DNA from: Deroplatys truncata
Taxonomy: Eukaryota > Arthropoda > Insecta > Mantodea > Mantidae
DNA length: 64,000 bases
Assembly: GCA_030765065.1 (NCBI GenBank)
Contig: CM060984.1
Span: 106,683,488 to 106,747,487, forward strand
Reading direction: 5' to 3'
The translations under genes and the position numbers were made by a program. Shown here in pieces: positions 33,220 through 44,406 of the stretch (position 1 is its first letter; the number at the start of each line of letters is the position of its first letter). Below the pieces are notes generated by a model. The model made no database searches. It saw nothing but the letters and a program-made list of their open reading frames with translations, and was not told where the DNA came from.

Positions 33220-34160
33220 AATAATGAATACAAAAGCATAACAGATGCATGTTAAAGTTTAGATGGAAGATTGCGTCCGTATATAAAAACTACAGAAAAT
33301 GAATTGAATAACCAAGAGCCAGTTTGCAAAATAACCGCTGTTCTGCAGACGCAGGGAAAGTGACCCAGTTAAAACAGCAGAGCTTATTCCGTAACAGATG
33401 TAATAGCTAATCCTGGCATGCAGATAAATTGTAATTATTTGTAACAACCGAGCAAGAGCACAAGTAGTAATGTTTCCCATAGTTTAACAATGAAAAAAGT
33501 GGAAGTTGGGGGAGGGGTGCGAGTAAAACATATGGAACCCTCACTACAGCGCCTATCATCAGCACAGCCACTCTAATTACATTCTAGGAGTATTTTCACA
33601 CTCGCATTTAAACGGATTCCTTGTTACTCCATGTAAAGCGAATGTGATGAGAATGGAGGAATATAAAAAAACAACAACCTGGAGGATGCTAAAATGGGAA
33701 CTGAGGCGTGCTTAAATTTATTGCCTAACACGTGTATGTGCAAGTCAAACAAGTTTATCTGTGACGTCATAAAGCCGGACAGTGTCATTGTTCTGTATAC
33801 GCCCAGCAGCCGCATCGAGCGTCGAGAAAATTTACATTTTGTGTATATGTATTTGAGAACACCCCTGCACGATAATGGTCAGCTCTATTTAGCGCACCCG
33901 ATGCCACACCTACGATCTTTATGTGTTTTATTCACAACTTTCCATCAATATCACTGTGGACGAAACAAGTTTTCCCCATTTTGTGAACAATTGCCTACAC
34001 TCCCGCTATAATCGAACGGTACAGGAGAGAATTCAGATAAGTTTTCAAGCGGCAAGGTAGAATCGATTGCTATCCTGAGTATTCCAAACGAGAATCAGTT
34101 CAAAGAGGGTTTTGACCTGCAAAAATCTGCAAAGCAAATAATTCTTATATTGTAGTGAAA
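33220..34160. other. Mostly unassigned; one open frame of interest
   Basis: No transposon ends recognised. The frame at 33694-34011 is listed separately. Confidence 0.45.
33694..34011 (+). other. 105-codon open frame, possible helicase remnant
   Basis: The C-terminal third reads LRTPLHDNGQLYLAHPMPHL followed by RSLCVLFT. This faintly resembles the last conserved motif of Pif1/Helitron helicases, where a proline, FxHGQLYVAxSR and a hydrophobic strand occur in this order. The serine-arginine pair expected after YxA is not in register, and no other helicase motif is seen upstream. It may be chance. If it were a Helitron helicase relic it would fit the many Helitron-like copies in the window. 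Confidence 0.2.
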
Positions 34161-34162
34161 TA

Positions 34163-35009
34163 TAGGATCTTTCAACAAGAGTGTCCTATCTTTGAACTTA
34201 TATAAAACACGTTCTATAAATGATAGAGGTTTATTTCTTTTTTTTATTTTGGAACATAATTAATGTCATTACGTGTGGAAGAGAACATTAGTTAAGAGAC
34301 CGCCGCAACTTCGTTGGGTTCCGCGTATACGGTTGACCAAATTTTCAATGACAGAAGAACGTAAATTAGGTCTAACTTCACGAATAACACGCGTGATGTT
34401 ATTTACTATTTCTGGCTTGCTGACATAAACTCTACATTTAACATAACCCCACAAGAAGTAATCTAACGGCGTTAAATCACGTGACCACGGGAATTGATGA
34501 AACCTCTGAACTTCCCTTTCAAAAGATCGATTTTTTCCAGAGCAGTATGACATGTGGCACTATCTTGCTGGAACCAGATGTTTGTGATATCCATACCATC
34601 CAATTGAGGCCAAACATAGTTCCTTATAAGATCCCGGTATCTTTCTCCATTGACAATTAGAGTTTCTCCATTTTCATCTTGGAAAAAATATGGACCAATG
34701 ATTCCACCATACCAAAATTCACACCACACAGTAATCTCTTGGAGATGAAGCGGTCGTTCTTGAATCTGCATTGGAGTGTGAATGGTTCAATAACGGCAAT
34801 TTTGTTTGTTAACACAACCATCCATCCAAAAATCGGCTTCGTCGCTGAAGATGATTTTTCGACAAAAATCTGGGTCAGCTTCTAATTGCTCCACAACCCA
34901 GTCACCGTATACACGGCGCAACCTATGGTCGTTGGGCTTTAGTTCTTGAGTTAACACCATTTTCTAAGCGTGCAACTCAAGTCCAGATGCAGAATTCGCC
35001 AAGTTGTGG
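34163..35009 (-). mobile_element. DDE transposon (DUF4817/DDE_3 type), truncated by a HINE
   Basis: The left end is recognisable as a terminal repeat of this transposon type (TATAGGATCTTTCAACAAGA at 34161, with TA as the likely target). The right part stops at 35009, where HINE sequence starts without any spacer. The N-terminal part of the transposase and the other terminal repeat are missing. Confidence 0.6.
34269..34960 (-). pseudogene. DDE transposase pseudogene, C-terminal two thirds
   Basis: Read from 34960 downward: MVLTQELKPNDHRLRRVYGD, then RKIIFSDEADFWMDGCVNKQ with the first catalytic aspartate, then NCRY and an in-frame TGA where the family has tryptophan. It continues ITVWCEFWYGGIIGPYFFQD, ITNIWFQQDSATCHTA with the second aspartate, a frameshift near 34490, and DLTPLDYFLWGYVKCRVYVS with the third acidic residue. 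The C-terminus (RGTQRSCGGLLTNVLFHT) is complete. All three acidic positions survive, with one stop and one frameshift. It belongs to the same broad family as the relic at 8409-8799. Confidence 0.8.
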
Positions 35010-35369
35010 TCATGAAAATATCTTGAACATATGATAGTTTAATCAAAATCGTTAGAGCCATTTTTGAGAAAATTAAAATTTTCGAAAAATGTCCATGTAA
35101 AGGGTACTCTGGGGTGGGAGCATTTTCTTAAAAACCTTGGTGTCGCATCTTTGGAAGATACTGAACCTAAATACCAAGTTTGGTGTTTATCCGACTGTTC
35201 GTTTCTGAGTTATGCTGTTCACAGACAGACAGACACACACACAGACATGTTTCCAAAAATGCTTTTTTTGGATTCAGGGGATCTCAAAACATGTATTTCC
35301 GGTGAAATCTCAGTATCGAATTTTTGGGTGGAATACAATACTTCCCCTACTATACGTAGTAGGGGAAGT
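35010..35369 (-). mobile_element. HINE-like element, 5' half, palindromic end
   Basis: It begins at TCATGAAAATATCTTGAAC inside the family and runs to the 5' end, so the 3' half is missing. The outermost 30 bases (35340-35369) form a perfect palindrome with 13-bp arms ACTTCCCCTACTA and a 4-nt loop, whereas all other copies have TTTCTCTAC in the outer arm. Confidence 0.8.
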
Positions 35370-35404
35370 AAAAAGACTTAACATATGAACTATAATACTT
35401 TTTT

Positions 35405-35878
35405 ACTTTCTCTACTACGTATAGTAAGTGACAAATAAAATGTATATCTTGAATTTTTGGGAATGTCCCCAAAAGTATTTTTCATTGGGAGCGACGTTTG
35501 CATAACTGGTAAACCATAAGACATAGACAAAATTTTACTACACAAAAAGTGTAGATCGCGTTAAAATACACAATTTATATCATATGCATTTTGTTTGTTG
35601 ACAACCATTTTCGAGATAAACACTTATACTTTTTCTCAAATTCGTTATTCATTTTTTCTCCTGGTAATGCAAAGAGAATGGAATACTCCACATAGCAACC
35701 AGCTCTTAAATATTTGACTATCGCTTAAAGTCTACCAATTCCCCTTGCATCTACAAGAAAATTGGCAATAAGATTAACATCTCGATATCTCGATTAACAT
35801 GAAGCATATGGAGAATAAGCGTTTGTAAAAATAGTTTGTACAAGAGTAGAGAAAGTCAAGTGAGTGTAACACATCAGA
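35405..35878 (+). mobile_element. HINE-like element, subfamily A, 5' half deleted
   Basis: The 5' hairpin start (ACTTTCTCTACTACGTATAG) is joined at AGTAAGT to the ACAAATAAAATGTATATC block, removing about 370 bp. The 3' end is complete (GAGTAGAGAAAGTCAAGTG, ending ACATCAGA). It lies 35 bp from the inverted copy at 35010-35369. Confidence 0.8.
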
Positions 35879-37422
35879 TTTTTTTCATTTATCCGCTTCA
35901 AATCCCAGGCTGGTTTGTAATCATACTTATTGATTCTGTAATATATTATTCTTAAACAGTCTATTGTTGCGTTTGCAATGAAATAAGTCCAGTGATTTTA
36001 GGTCAGTGCTAACGTTCCGCTCACTTGAGAAGTAGAAAACAACAAAGCCATTGTATTAATGTGAACAAAGCGGTGAGTTAATACTAAAATGATGTATATC
36101 CCAATCGTAAACCAATAGCTTTTTGAAGTTGACAATTTAACGTACACTTTAATTTCGTATGTAGTAACTATTTATTATTACACGAAACAATACAATTGTT
36201 GACTTTAGGAAAGCAATGCCAGTATTACAAACATCCTCAGGCATGTCTTCAACAATGACTCATTGACTCAGAGAGCAAAATATCAATTCCAATATTAACG
36301 TTCACATCAAATTAATAAGTATGTTTAATAAATAACCGCAAATAATAAAAATAATTAAATTGCGTTTGAAATAACCTTGTTAAAAGGCCTCATTACAAAA
36401 AAACTCGTAAAGGTACCCATTATAAAAATAGACGTTTATAGGCACTATGCAATTAGTATATTTTGCTCCTGTAAGCATGAAACATATTTATGTATACAGA
36501 GCCTGAGATTGTAAACAAAGTAACAAAATAGGCAAATTCCGAGCTCTTGTTATAAATGTAAACCGATCTTATTCATTACGGAATTAGTCAATAATGCAAA
36601 TTTCACCTCGCAGTGCTTTAAGGCCATTATTTCGTTGCCCTACATCTCGACCTCCATTCCAAGGCCTAATTAACCAAACTAAATTGGTTCAGGTATATTA
36701 CTTATTGTTACTTTACTGTAGTTTAATTTCTCAGGTTCTTTTGATAACGTCTAAGGTTCGCCTATAAATTTGTGAATGGAAACCTTAATTTACTCACAAA
36801 ATTGGTTTTCCCTTCACTGCGGTTGTTAGAGAGATTATTATTATGAAAATATTTATTATAGTTTTGACTGTTGTGCACATGAAATATAGAGCTTCTGTCT
36901 TCGAAAGTGAAAAATATCTGGTATTACTGAGTACCCTGAAAAAGGAAGAAAAATATTAGTTACCTTAAAATACAATGAAAGTGTTACATAATTAGCCTTT
37001 AAGTAAGAGGATTGCTTCCGCAAATTTTTGTTCATTTCGTTTTCATGCATTTAAAGCACTTCGACTGACAAATCATAACGAATCTACATCACTAAATCTC
37101 TTCAGAGTAAATTGCATGTAATGATCCATAATTTGAAGGTTAAAGGAAGATTAAGACAAGAAAAGACGTTATATAAGCAACGGTCTGCAAATAATCCGTT
37201 ATCCTTTATTTCTTAATTTTTCACAATTGCAATTAACAGTACCAAAAAACGGAATTGTTTGCTATTACATTATGGTATATATTTAACAAACTTGGTTATC
37301 AATATATCATGAATACTTACAATTTGTAATTTGTATCTACTCTTATTCTTGTTTCCTACTTCTAAATATATGATATTTCTCAGATAGCCTTCGTTTCCCT
37401 AATTAATTTTTCTCCACATTAG
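35879..37422. other. No recognised feature
   Basis: Long AT-rich stretch, no repeat family or coding motif recognised. The 3' part may include decayed sequence of the LINE that starts to be readable at 37423. Confidence 0.5.
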
Positions 37423-38065
37423 ACATACTACTTTTGCGGATGATATTTGCATTAGTAGCACCTTCAGAGGATGAATTATAATATTTAGGATGTAACTTGA
37501 AAAAAAATTTGCATCAGTATAATTTGAATATTAATACAGAGAAAACAAAAATAATAAATTTTCATGGAAGCTACCCTGTAGCTAGTAAACTTTGTTTATA
37601 TTAAAATATTGGAAAGAGTGAATTCATTCCCTATCTTGGATATACATTAACATATTTGGATGAAGTAAACATCGAAAAAAATTATTAATTTAATAAAGCC
37701 ACGGGAATAACAAACACAATAATTAAATCTTAATTAGTGCAGAGAGATACCAGAGTACGTTTACAAACAAAACATTATCAAAACCTACACGTTTCTGTGG
37801 CAGCGAGGGATGGACTAGAATAACGCTAGTGAAAGAGGTTCATGAGATACAGAGCGGGATGCACCAAGTGGGACTACAAACGCAATGATAATGTAACCGG
37901 TCATCAAGTACATACAAGAATGCCAGAATAAAAGAGAATCATTTACGATGAATGAGTTCGGACAGAGTTCGCAAAGCCATGCTTCGTTATCGCCCAACAG
38001 GGAAAAGATCTCTGTCGTCCAAGGAAGCGCTGAGCACAAAACTTGTCGGTGAGATCGTAACAGGC
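37423..38065 (+). pseudogene. Non-LTR retrotransposon reverse transcriptase relic
   Basis: The catalytic motif FADD is encoded at 37433-37444 (TTFADDI). Downstream, in changing frames, are NLNINTEKTKIINFHGSY-like residues, FPYLGYTLTYLDEVNIEK, NKATGIXNTIIK, a YKTLSKPTRFCGSEGW segment (the VVRPTLLYGCETW region of related LINEs), and near 37975 KAMLRYRPTGKRSL. This is the order of the palm, thumb and C-terminal segments of RTE/Jockey-like endonuclease/reverse transcriptase proteins. It has many stops and frameshifts, and no endonuclease part is recognisable upstream. Confidence 0.75.
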
Positions 38066-38456
38066 CATTAAGTTTAAGACTTGTACGGAAGGAAAAGATG
38101 AAAGATTTTTCTCCTCAATTTTTCTCTTAACTTCCGTATGTACTAGTTACTAAACATTAAAAACCCAAATTTGTATCTCGGCATTATCCATCTGCTTGAT
38201 CAAAATGTCTACTCTCCATAAAGAGATGTTGGGCGATAACTCCTTCAAACTCAGAATCCTGTAAAAGGGTCAGGGAAGAGATTGCGCCTGCATAAAAAAC
38301 CAGTCAGTAATAAATGACAACCCATACATTTTTTATATTGTACGAAGCGTACTCGCGATTTTGAGATGTGCGAACACTTCCTCCATACATTAGAAAACCA
38401 GATGCAGCTGCGAGTGATCGTCACTTTGTGATTTCCTGTTTTAGAGCGTTTCGAAA
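38066..38456. other. No recognised feature
   Basis: Spacer between a LINE relic and a mariner relic. The mariner 5' end should lie here, but no terminal repeat was recognised. Confidence 0.45.
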
Positions 38457-39395
38457 TGTTCAAAACAATCGAACGACCTGCCGACTGCGAAATCAGGTCA
38501 GTGATTTGGTTTTTGAATGCGAGAAATGTTACGTCAGCAAACACTGATTGCCAATTATGTGAGGTTTATGGGAAAATAATAGTGAGAGATGGAATGGTGA
38601 GGAAATGGGTTAGACAGTTTAACGAAGGTCGTGAAAACGTGCATGATGAGCCGCGGAGCGACCGACCGTCTGTGATCAGGATGATTTGGTGCAAACTCTG
38701 GAAGAAAACTTTGGCGAGGACAGACATTTCACCATACCGGTGTGTCTTCGCATTTTCCACAAATTTCAAAGTCGGTCCTCTACAACACTGTGAAAGAACG
38801 GTTAGGATTTCGAAAATTGCGTTGAGATGGGTGCTCAAAAATCTTACTGATGAGCACAAGAACAAGCAATCTGCCGCTGCACTGACTTTTCTCACGCAAT
38901 TCAAATAGACGATATCCACTCGCAAGATCATGTGCACAGTTTTCGGGGACGCAAGGTGTTTCGCTGGTAGAAGTCTTGCCCAGGAATACGATACAAACAA
39001 CAAAGACGTTTATTAAGAGACACTACGAAAGCTCCGTCGTGCAATATCGAACAAAAGGCATGGAATGCTTTTGCGTGATTCATGACATTGCCCGGCTACA
39101 CACAGCCACACTTAAGTCTCATCACATCATTTAGTTGAAACAATTCGAGCAACCTCCCTACAGTCCAAATTTGGCACCGAGTGATTTCCATTTGTTTCAT
39201 CTGGAGAGAGTTCTTAGCAGAAAACATTTCAGCGATGATCATGTTGTGAAACAAGAAGTGCAGACTTGGCTTTCATCATAGGCGGCATCATTCTTTGTCG
39301 AAGGCATACAAAAACTGGTTTCCCATTATGACAAGTGCCTGAATAACACGGTGACTATGTGGAGAAGTGGTGTAAGGTAATGAATGATAATATAC
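38457..39395 (+). pseudogene. Mariner transposase pseudogene, third lineage
   Basis: The N-terminal part (38457-38690) reads MFKTIERPADCEIRSVIWFL, CEVYGKIIVRDGMVRKWVRQ and FNEGRENVHDEPRSDRPS, the well-known start of a common insect mariner. Then follow DEHKNKQSAAALTFLTQF with a stop, a deletion that removes the first catalytic region, STRKIMCTVF, ETLRKLRRAI-like sequence, EQPPYSPNLAPSDFHLFHLE with the last catalytic aspartate, and EGIQKLVSHYDKCLNN. Many mutations. A second copy of the lineage is at 59060-59580. Confidence 0.85.
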
Positions 39396-39431
39396 TATTT
39401 GAGAAATAATTTTCTGTTATGTTTTAAAAAA

Positions 39432-40350
39432 TCTGATGTGTTACACTCACATGACTTTCTCTACTCTTGTACAAACTATTTTTACAAACCCTTATTCTCC
39501 ATATGCTTCATGTTAATCGAGATGTTAATCTTATTGCTAATTTTCTTGTAGATGCAAGGGGAATTGGTAGGCTTTAAGCGACAGTCAAATATTTTAAGAT
39601 CTGGTTGTTATGTGGAGTATTCCATTCTCTTTGTATTACCAGGACCAAAAAAAATGAATAGCGAATTTCCATTTCAGAGAAAATATAAGTATTGGAAAAT
39701 TTAAGGGAATAACAAGGAATATCTCGGAAATGGTTCACTCAAAAAAAAATGCTTATGACATAAATTATGTGTTTTAACGCGATCTACATTTTTTGTGTAG
39801 TAAAATTTTGTCTATCTCTTATGGTACCAGTTATGCAAAAGTCGTTCACTATGAAGAATACTTTTGGAGACATTCCTAGAAAATTCGAGATATACATTTC
39901 ATTTGTCATGAAAATATCTGAAATATATGATATTTTATTCGAAATCGTTACAAGCATTTTGATAAAATTAAAATTTCCGAAAAATGTTCCATATACATTT
40001 CATTTGTCATGAAAATATCTGAAATATATGATATTTTATTCGAAATCGTTACAAGCATTTTGATAAAATTAAAATTTCCGAAAAATGTTCCATATAAAGG
40101 GTAATCTGGGGTAGGGGGATTTTCTTGAAAACCTTCGTGTCGCATCTCTGGAAGATACTGAACCTAAATACCAAGTTTGGTATTTATCCGACTGTTCGTT
40201 TCTGAGTTATGCTGTTCACAGACTTACACACAGACGCACACACGGACATGTTTCCAAAAATGCTTTTTTTGAATTCAGAGGGTCTCAAAACATGTATTTC
40301 CGGCGAAATCTCGGTATCGAATTTTTGGTTGGAATGCAATACTTCCCCTA
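39432..40350 (-). mobile_element. HINE-like element, subfamily A, with 101-bp tandem duplication
   Basis: The 3' end is complete (TCTGATGTGTTACACTCAC, CTCTACTCTTGTAC). The 5' end is cut at ACTTCCCCTATTTAC, so the outer hairpin arm is missing. The interior carries an exact direct duplication (39892-40093), listed separately. Confidence 0.8.
39892..40093. repeat. Perfect 101-bp tandem duplication
   Basis: Bases 39892-39992 are repeated without difference at 39993-40093. The junctions lie in ATATAC/CATATA microhomology. All other HINE copies have the segment once. Confidence 0.95.
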
Positions 40351-41284
40351 TTTACACGCCTCGTAGTCCCCTAAGCAGCATAAGCGAGATATATATTTAC
40401 TATTGTACGAATAACAGAAGCTTCCCTGTTTATACAGTTGGCGAATAGCAACAAATATTATTTTAATAACACATCATTTGTACTACTGCTTCCTGGGAAG
40501 TTGTGTATATTTTGCCTCGAATTTTTCATCTTAAACTCTTGATGATCACTTTTCACTCTTGCTATGCACTTTTTCCGTCTCTGAAATGAAATGGTGCGCC
40601 GTAATTCACAAACCACAGGTTCGTTCTCTTTTTTGTGTCACACTCCAGTAATTACAATTTCCAGTGCATTTCAATGAATAGACGTGAACAATGCATTTGA
40701 AGCACGAGAAGACTTCTACAAAATGATTATATCTTAAAGATGATGCGTTTTTTAAAACTGGTGAGATAAGATATGCATGACTGTGTTCATGAAATCTTCA
40801 TTCTCAAGCTTTTCCTCACTCTCTACTAGTATGGGAGGTCTGTAATTTATTTTTCTTACGGGTTTATAAAAAGAAAAAGCTTTAAAATTGAGCAAAAATA
40901 ACAATTACGTGTATAAGATGTTTGCGTTATTGTGTGTATTGTGTCGTACTTATTTAGTTACTTTGTTTATTACTTTTATTAATGCTGAATAATGATTTTC
41001 AGGACATCGGATTACATTTTTCCAAGTAATACCTTTAGGATCATATAGTATTTTCACAAAGTGCTCAGTTTTTGTCGCTGGCAGCGCTAAAATGCGTGTT
41101 CTTTTAAAAACGCATCGCGTATTCAAACATAACTTACATGGGTTTACCATTATGAGAATGATAATTATTCCCAGGCATTTTAATATTCCCTTCTGCATTT
41201 TTCACTTTCATTCGTAAATATTTCATCAATTTATCGTCTCACGTAAATTTAATTCTGTGCTATTTGTATTTTAAGTAGAAAAAA
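40351..41284. other. No recognised feature
   Basis: An 82-codon minus-strand frame at 40950-41198 has no recognised motif. No repeat family recognised. Confidence 0.5.
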
Positions 41285-41995
41285 TCTTAAGTGTTACACT
41301 TACATGACTTCTCTACTCTTGTACAAACGATTTTTATAAACGCTTATTCTCCATCTATTTCATATTAATCTAACGATCTTATTGCTAATTCTCTTGTAAC
41401 AAAATGAATAACGAATTCCCATTTGAGAAAAAGTATTAAGTATTGGAAAATTCAAACAAATAACAAGGAATAGGTCGGAAATGGATCACTGCACACAAAA
41501 AATGTGTATGACATAAATTGTGTGTTTTGTGGTAAAATTTTGTCTACCTATTACGGTTTACCGGTTATGCAAAATTTATTCAGAATAAAGACGAATTTTG
41601 GGGAGATTCCCAGAAAATTCTAGACATGCCTTTGATTTACCATGAACGTGTATTAAAATGTGATATTTTGATCAAAATCGTTAGTGCCATTCCTGAAAGA
41701 AAAAAAGCTTCGAAAAATGTTCCATGTAAAGAGTAGTCTGGAATGGGGGGATTTTCTTGAAAATCTTCGTGTCGCCTTTTTTAAAGATACTGAACGTAAA
41801 TACCAAGTTTGGTATTTATCTGACTTTTTGTTTTTTAGCTACGCTGTTCACAGGCACACAGACACACACGGGCTTTTTTTTAAATGCTTTTTTTTGCATT
41901 ATGGGACCTCAAAACATGTATTTCCGGTGAAATCTCAATATCGAATTTTTAGTTAAAATGCAATGTTTCTACTCACTATACGTATTTGAGAAAGT
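41285..41995 (-). mobile_element. HINE-like element, subfamily A, internally shortened
   Basis: Both ends are present (AGTGTTACACTTACATGACT and ACTATACGTATTTGAGAAAGT on this strand). Deletion near TTGCTAATTCTCTTGTAACA removes about 130 bp of the 3' half. Confidence 0.75.
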
Positions 41996-42007
41996 AATAA
42001 GCTTAAG

Positions 42008-42078
42008 TAAAAATACTTTGTATACCCACTAATAAAATATAGAGGGTAGGGAAAGTAATGCAAATGTATCACATCAGA
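42008..42078 (+). mobile_element. HINE-like 3' end fragment, subfamily B
   Basis: It contains CCCACTAATAAAATATAGAG, GGTAGGGAAAGT and AATGTATCACATCAGA, the last 70 bp of a subfamily B element. Confidence 0.75.
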
Positions 42079-42233
42079 GTTTTTTTCTTCTGCTTTACTG
42101 TTTTGTTCGTATATAATAATATCTTGCTCTGTGTTTTGGTTTTCGGTATTCTTGCTTGTATTACAAATATCAGTTTTACTATTATTACGTTCTCATTTCT
42201 CTTACGCCAACAGAATATTTTTTATCTTCTTGA

Positions 42234-43042
42234 CATGCAAAGAGAATTACATTTTACAGATAGCGACAAGTTCTAAAAATATTTGACTATCGCTCAAGGC
42301 CTACTATGTTCCCCTTGTTTTGTATTTGCAAGGGCAATATAGAAATACAGTAGCCCTTAAGCATAACCATATCTCTTAATAGCTGGTTGCTAGGTGCAGC
42401 ACTATACTATTTGCCACAGAGTAATACTCTTTGCATATCCAAGACAAAAAAATGAATAACGAATTCCCATTTGAGAAAAGGATTTAAGGGAATAATGAGC
42501 AATATCTCGAAAACGGTTCACTCAACAACAAAAAATGTACATGACATAAATTGTGTATTTTAACGCGATCTACATTTTTATGTAGTAAAACTTTGTCTAT
42601 CTCTTATGGTTTACCAGTTATGTAAAAGTCGTTTACAATGAAGAATGCTTTTGGTGACATTCCCAGAAAATTGATGATACACATTTTATTTGTCATGAAA
42701 GTTACTTAAATGTATAATATTTTAATCAAAATCGTTAGAGCCATTTTTGAGAAAATTTTCGAAAAACGTTCCATGTAAAGAGTAATTTTGGGTGGGGGAA
42801 TTTTCTTGATAACCTTCGTGTAGCATCTCTGGAAGATTCTGCTCCTAAATACCAATTTTGGTGTTTATCCGATTGTTCGTTTCTGAGTTATGCTGTTCAC
42901 AGACACACACAGGGACATGTTTCCAAAATGCTTTTTTTGGATTCAGGGGATCTCAGAACATATATTTCCGGTGAAATCTCGGTATCGAATTTTCGGGTGA
43001 AATACAATACTTCCCCAACTTACTATACGTAGTAGAGAAAGT
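42234..43042 (-). mobile_element. HINE-like element, fold-back variant, 3' end missing
   Basis: From 42234 the inverted pair GCAAAGAGAATTACATTTTA ... CCCTTGTTTTGTATTTGCAAGGGC... is the same as in 17446-18399, including the junction. The 5' end is complete (TACTATACGTAGTAGAGAAAGT). Sequence 42079-42233 between this copy and the preceding fragment is not recognised. Confidence 0.75.
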
Positions 43043-43205
43043 AAAAATACATACTGAAATATTTCTGCAAAGGTGAAATAGATAGAATTAACGTTTCGTA
43101 AGAATAATTGAAGAAAAGTGTCATCTCGATACAATTTGAGATCTCCTTGTGGTTTAACGTAAAAAATGCGTATCATTTGAGGAATTTAATGTATGTCGAC
43201 ATATT

Positions 43206-43279
43206 GCCATGGTAGCTCAGGAGTTAGAGCATCTGGGTGGAGACCGGGAAATCCGTGGTACAATTCCCGGCTAGGCATT
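43206..43279 (+). mobile_element. tRNA-like SINE head or tRNA pseudogene
   Basis: A box TAGCTCAGGAGTTAG at 43213-43227 and B-box-like GTGGTACAATTCCC at 43255-43268. The ends TGCC and GGCA can pair as an outer stem. The canonical B-box GGTTCGAAT is changed to GGTACAATT and the TA-mismatches weaken the acceptor stem, so a working tRNA is unlikely. A short body (GAATTTTTCCGTCGTCTGAT) follows, which favours a SINE. Confidence 0.6.
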
Positions 43280-44354
43280 GAATTTTTCCGTCGTCTGATT
43301 CTACCTTTCCCATTTATGCAACATGCGGTCTGTGTGGAAGAACAATTAATTGGTAAGAATGGTTTGTAAACACTATATTTGAAGAATATTTGTTGTTACT
43401 ACTATGGAATGCCAGTTTGAAAAAGATGTATTATGTTTAATTGAAGCAGTTGTATTATATTTCAACTGCTAAGGAACCGAACTTGTAGTTGCAACCGCAC
43501 GTATAGTAAACAGTTTCCGGTAGCCTTCGCCCCAAAATGTACTTTCAGGTGGTCTTTGCCCCAAGTTTAAAAAAAAATATTAACTTTGAAACTTGACTAT
43601 TTCTTTAAGTATTAAATAATTATGTTTGCCTCGGCTGCGTCAGTATTATTGTTAGAGACAGGTTTCTCTTGGCAGGGTTGTGATGCGACAAGAAAGTAAG
43701 CTTACACAGATTATAATTTTACTTCACTCCTTTTATTAATGCTTGACACGATTTAATTAACACTTCACTGATATAGAGAGAGAGCTGTGAGACTCTTTTT
43801 ATTAAATAATTATACTTTTTAACACGTAAACTTATTTTTCATTTCACACGAATACATATTATATTCCTTGAGGACACTTTTTGTGTCTGGTTAGTGACGC
43901 TGTCTGCAGGCAACTGACTTCTGAATTTGTAAATGTTTCTCCTTTTCATTTTCTGATTGGATAATCCTACTCCAATAGAATACCTTCATTTAACTAAAGC
44001 TTTTTCTGGTTGTTGGTTGGCTATTTTATAAACTGTCACTAAAATTTACATTATTGTTGCTCCAATAATAACTAGTAGTATTATTAAACATTCTTACTCA
44101 TTATTACATCAAGGCTACCTCATTGTTAGCAACGTTTAACTTATTATTCTCACAGCTCCTACATTATTAACTTACGTAATATATTCATATAGCATTATTG
44201 AACATGTATACAATAATATAAATATTTGCAATGATTGTTACATACATTTTAAAAATTATTACATACACATATTGCTTTAAGGCGGGCTCTTATTGAATTT
44301 GCATATTATATAATTAGACTGAAATTATTTAAGTGTTAAAAATACTGTCTCATA
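43280..44354. other. No recognised feature
   Basis: AT-rich; TTCGCCCCAAAATGTAC and TTTGCCCCAAGTTT near 43530-43570 form a short imperfect direct repeat. Nothing else recognised. Confidence 0.5.
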
Positions 44355-44406
44355 TAAAGATAAATTATAGTTTATAGAGACAGTCAGATGAATGTAACAC
44401 ATCAGA
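44355..44406 (+). mobile_element. HINE-like 3' end fragment
   Basis: TTTATAGAGACAGTCAGATG followed by AATGTAACACATCAGA, the terminal about 50 bp in worn form. Confidence 0.55.

Noticed and set aside
40950..41198. 82-codon minus-strand frame as a conserved gene
   Set aside because: It has no recognised motif, no supporting context and a length that chance allows in this composition.
43206..43279. Functional tRNA gene
   Set aside because: The A box is good, but the B box has lost the GTTC core and the acceptor stem has mismatches. A SINE-like body follows. It was listed as a SINE head or pseudogene.
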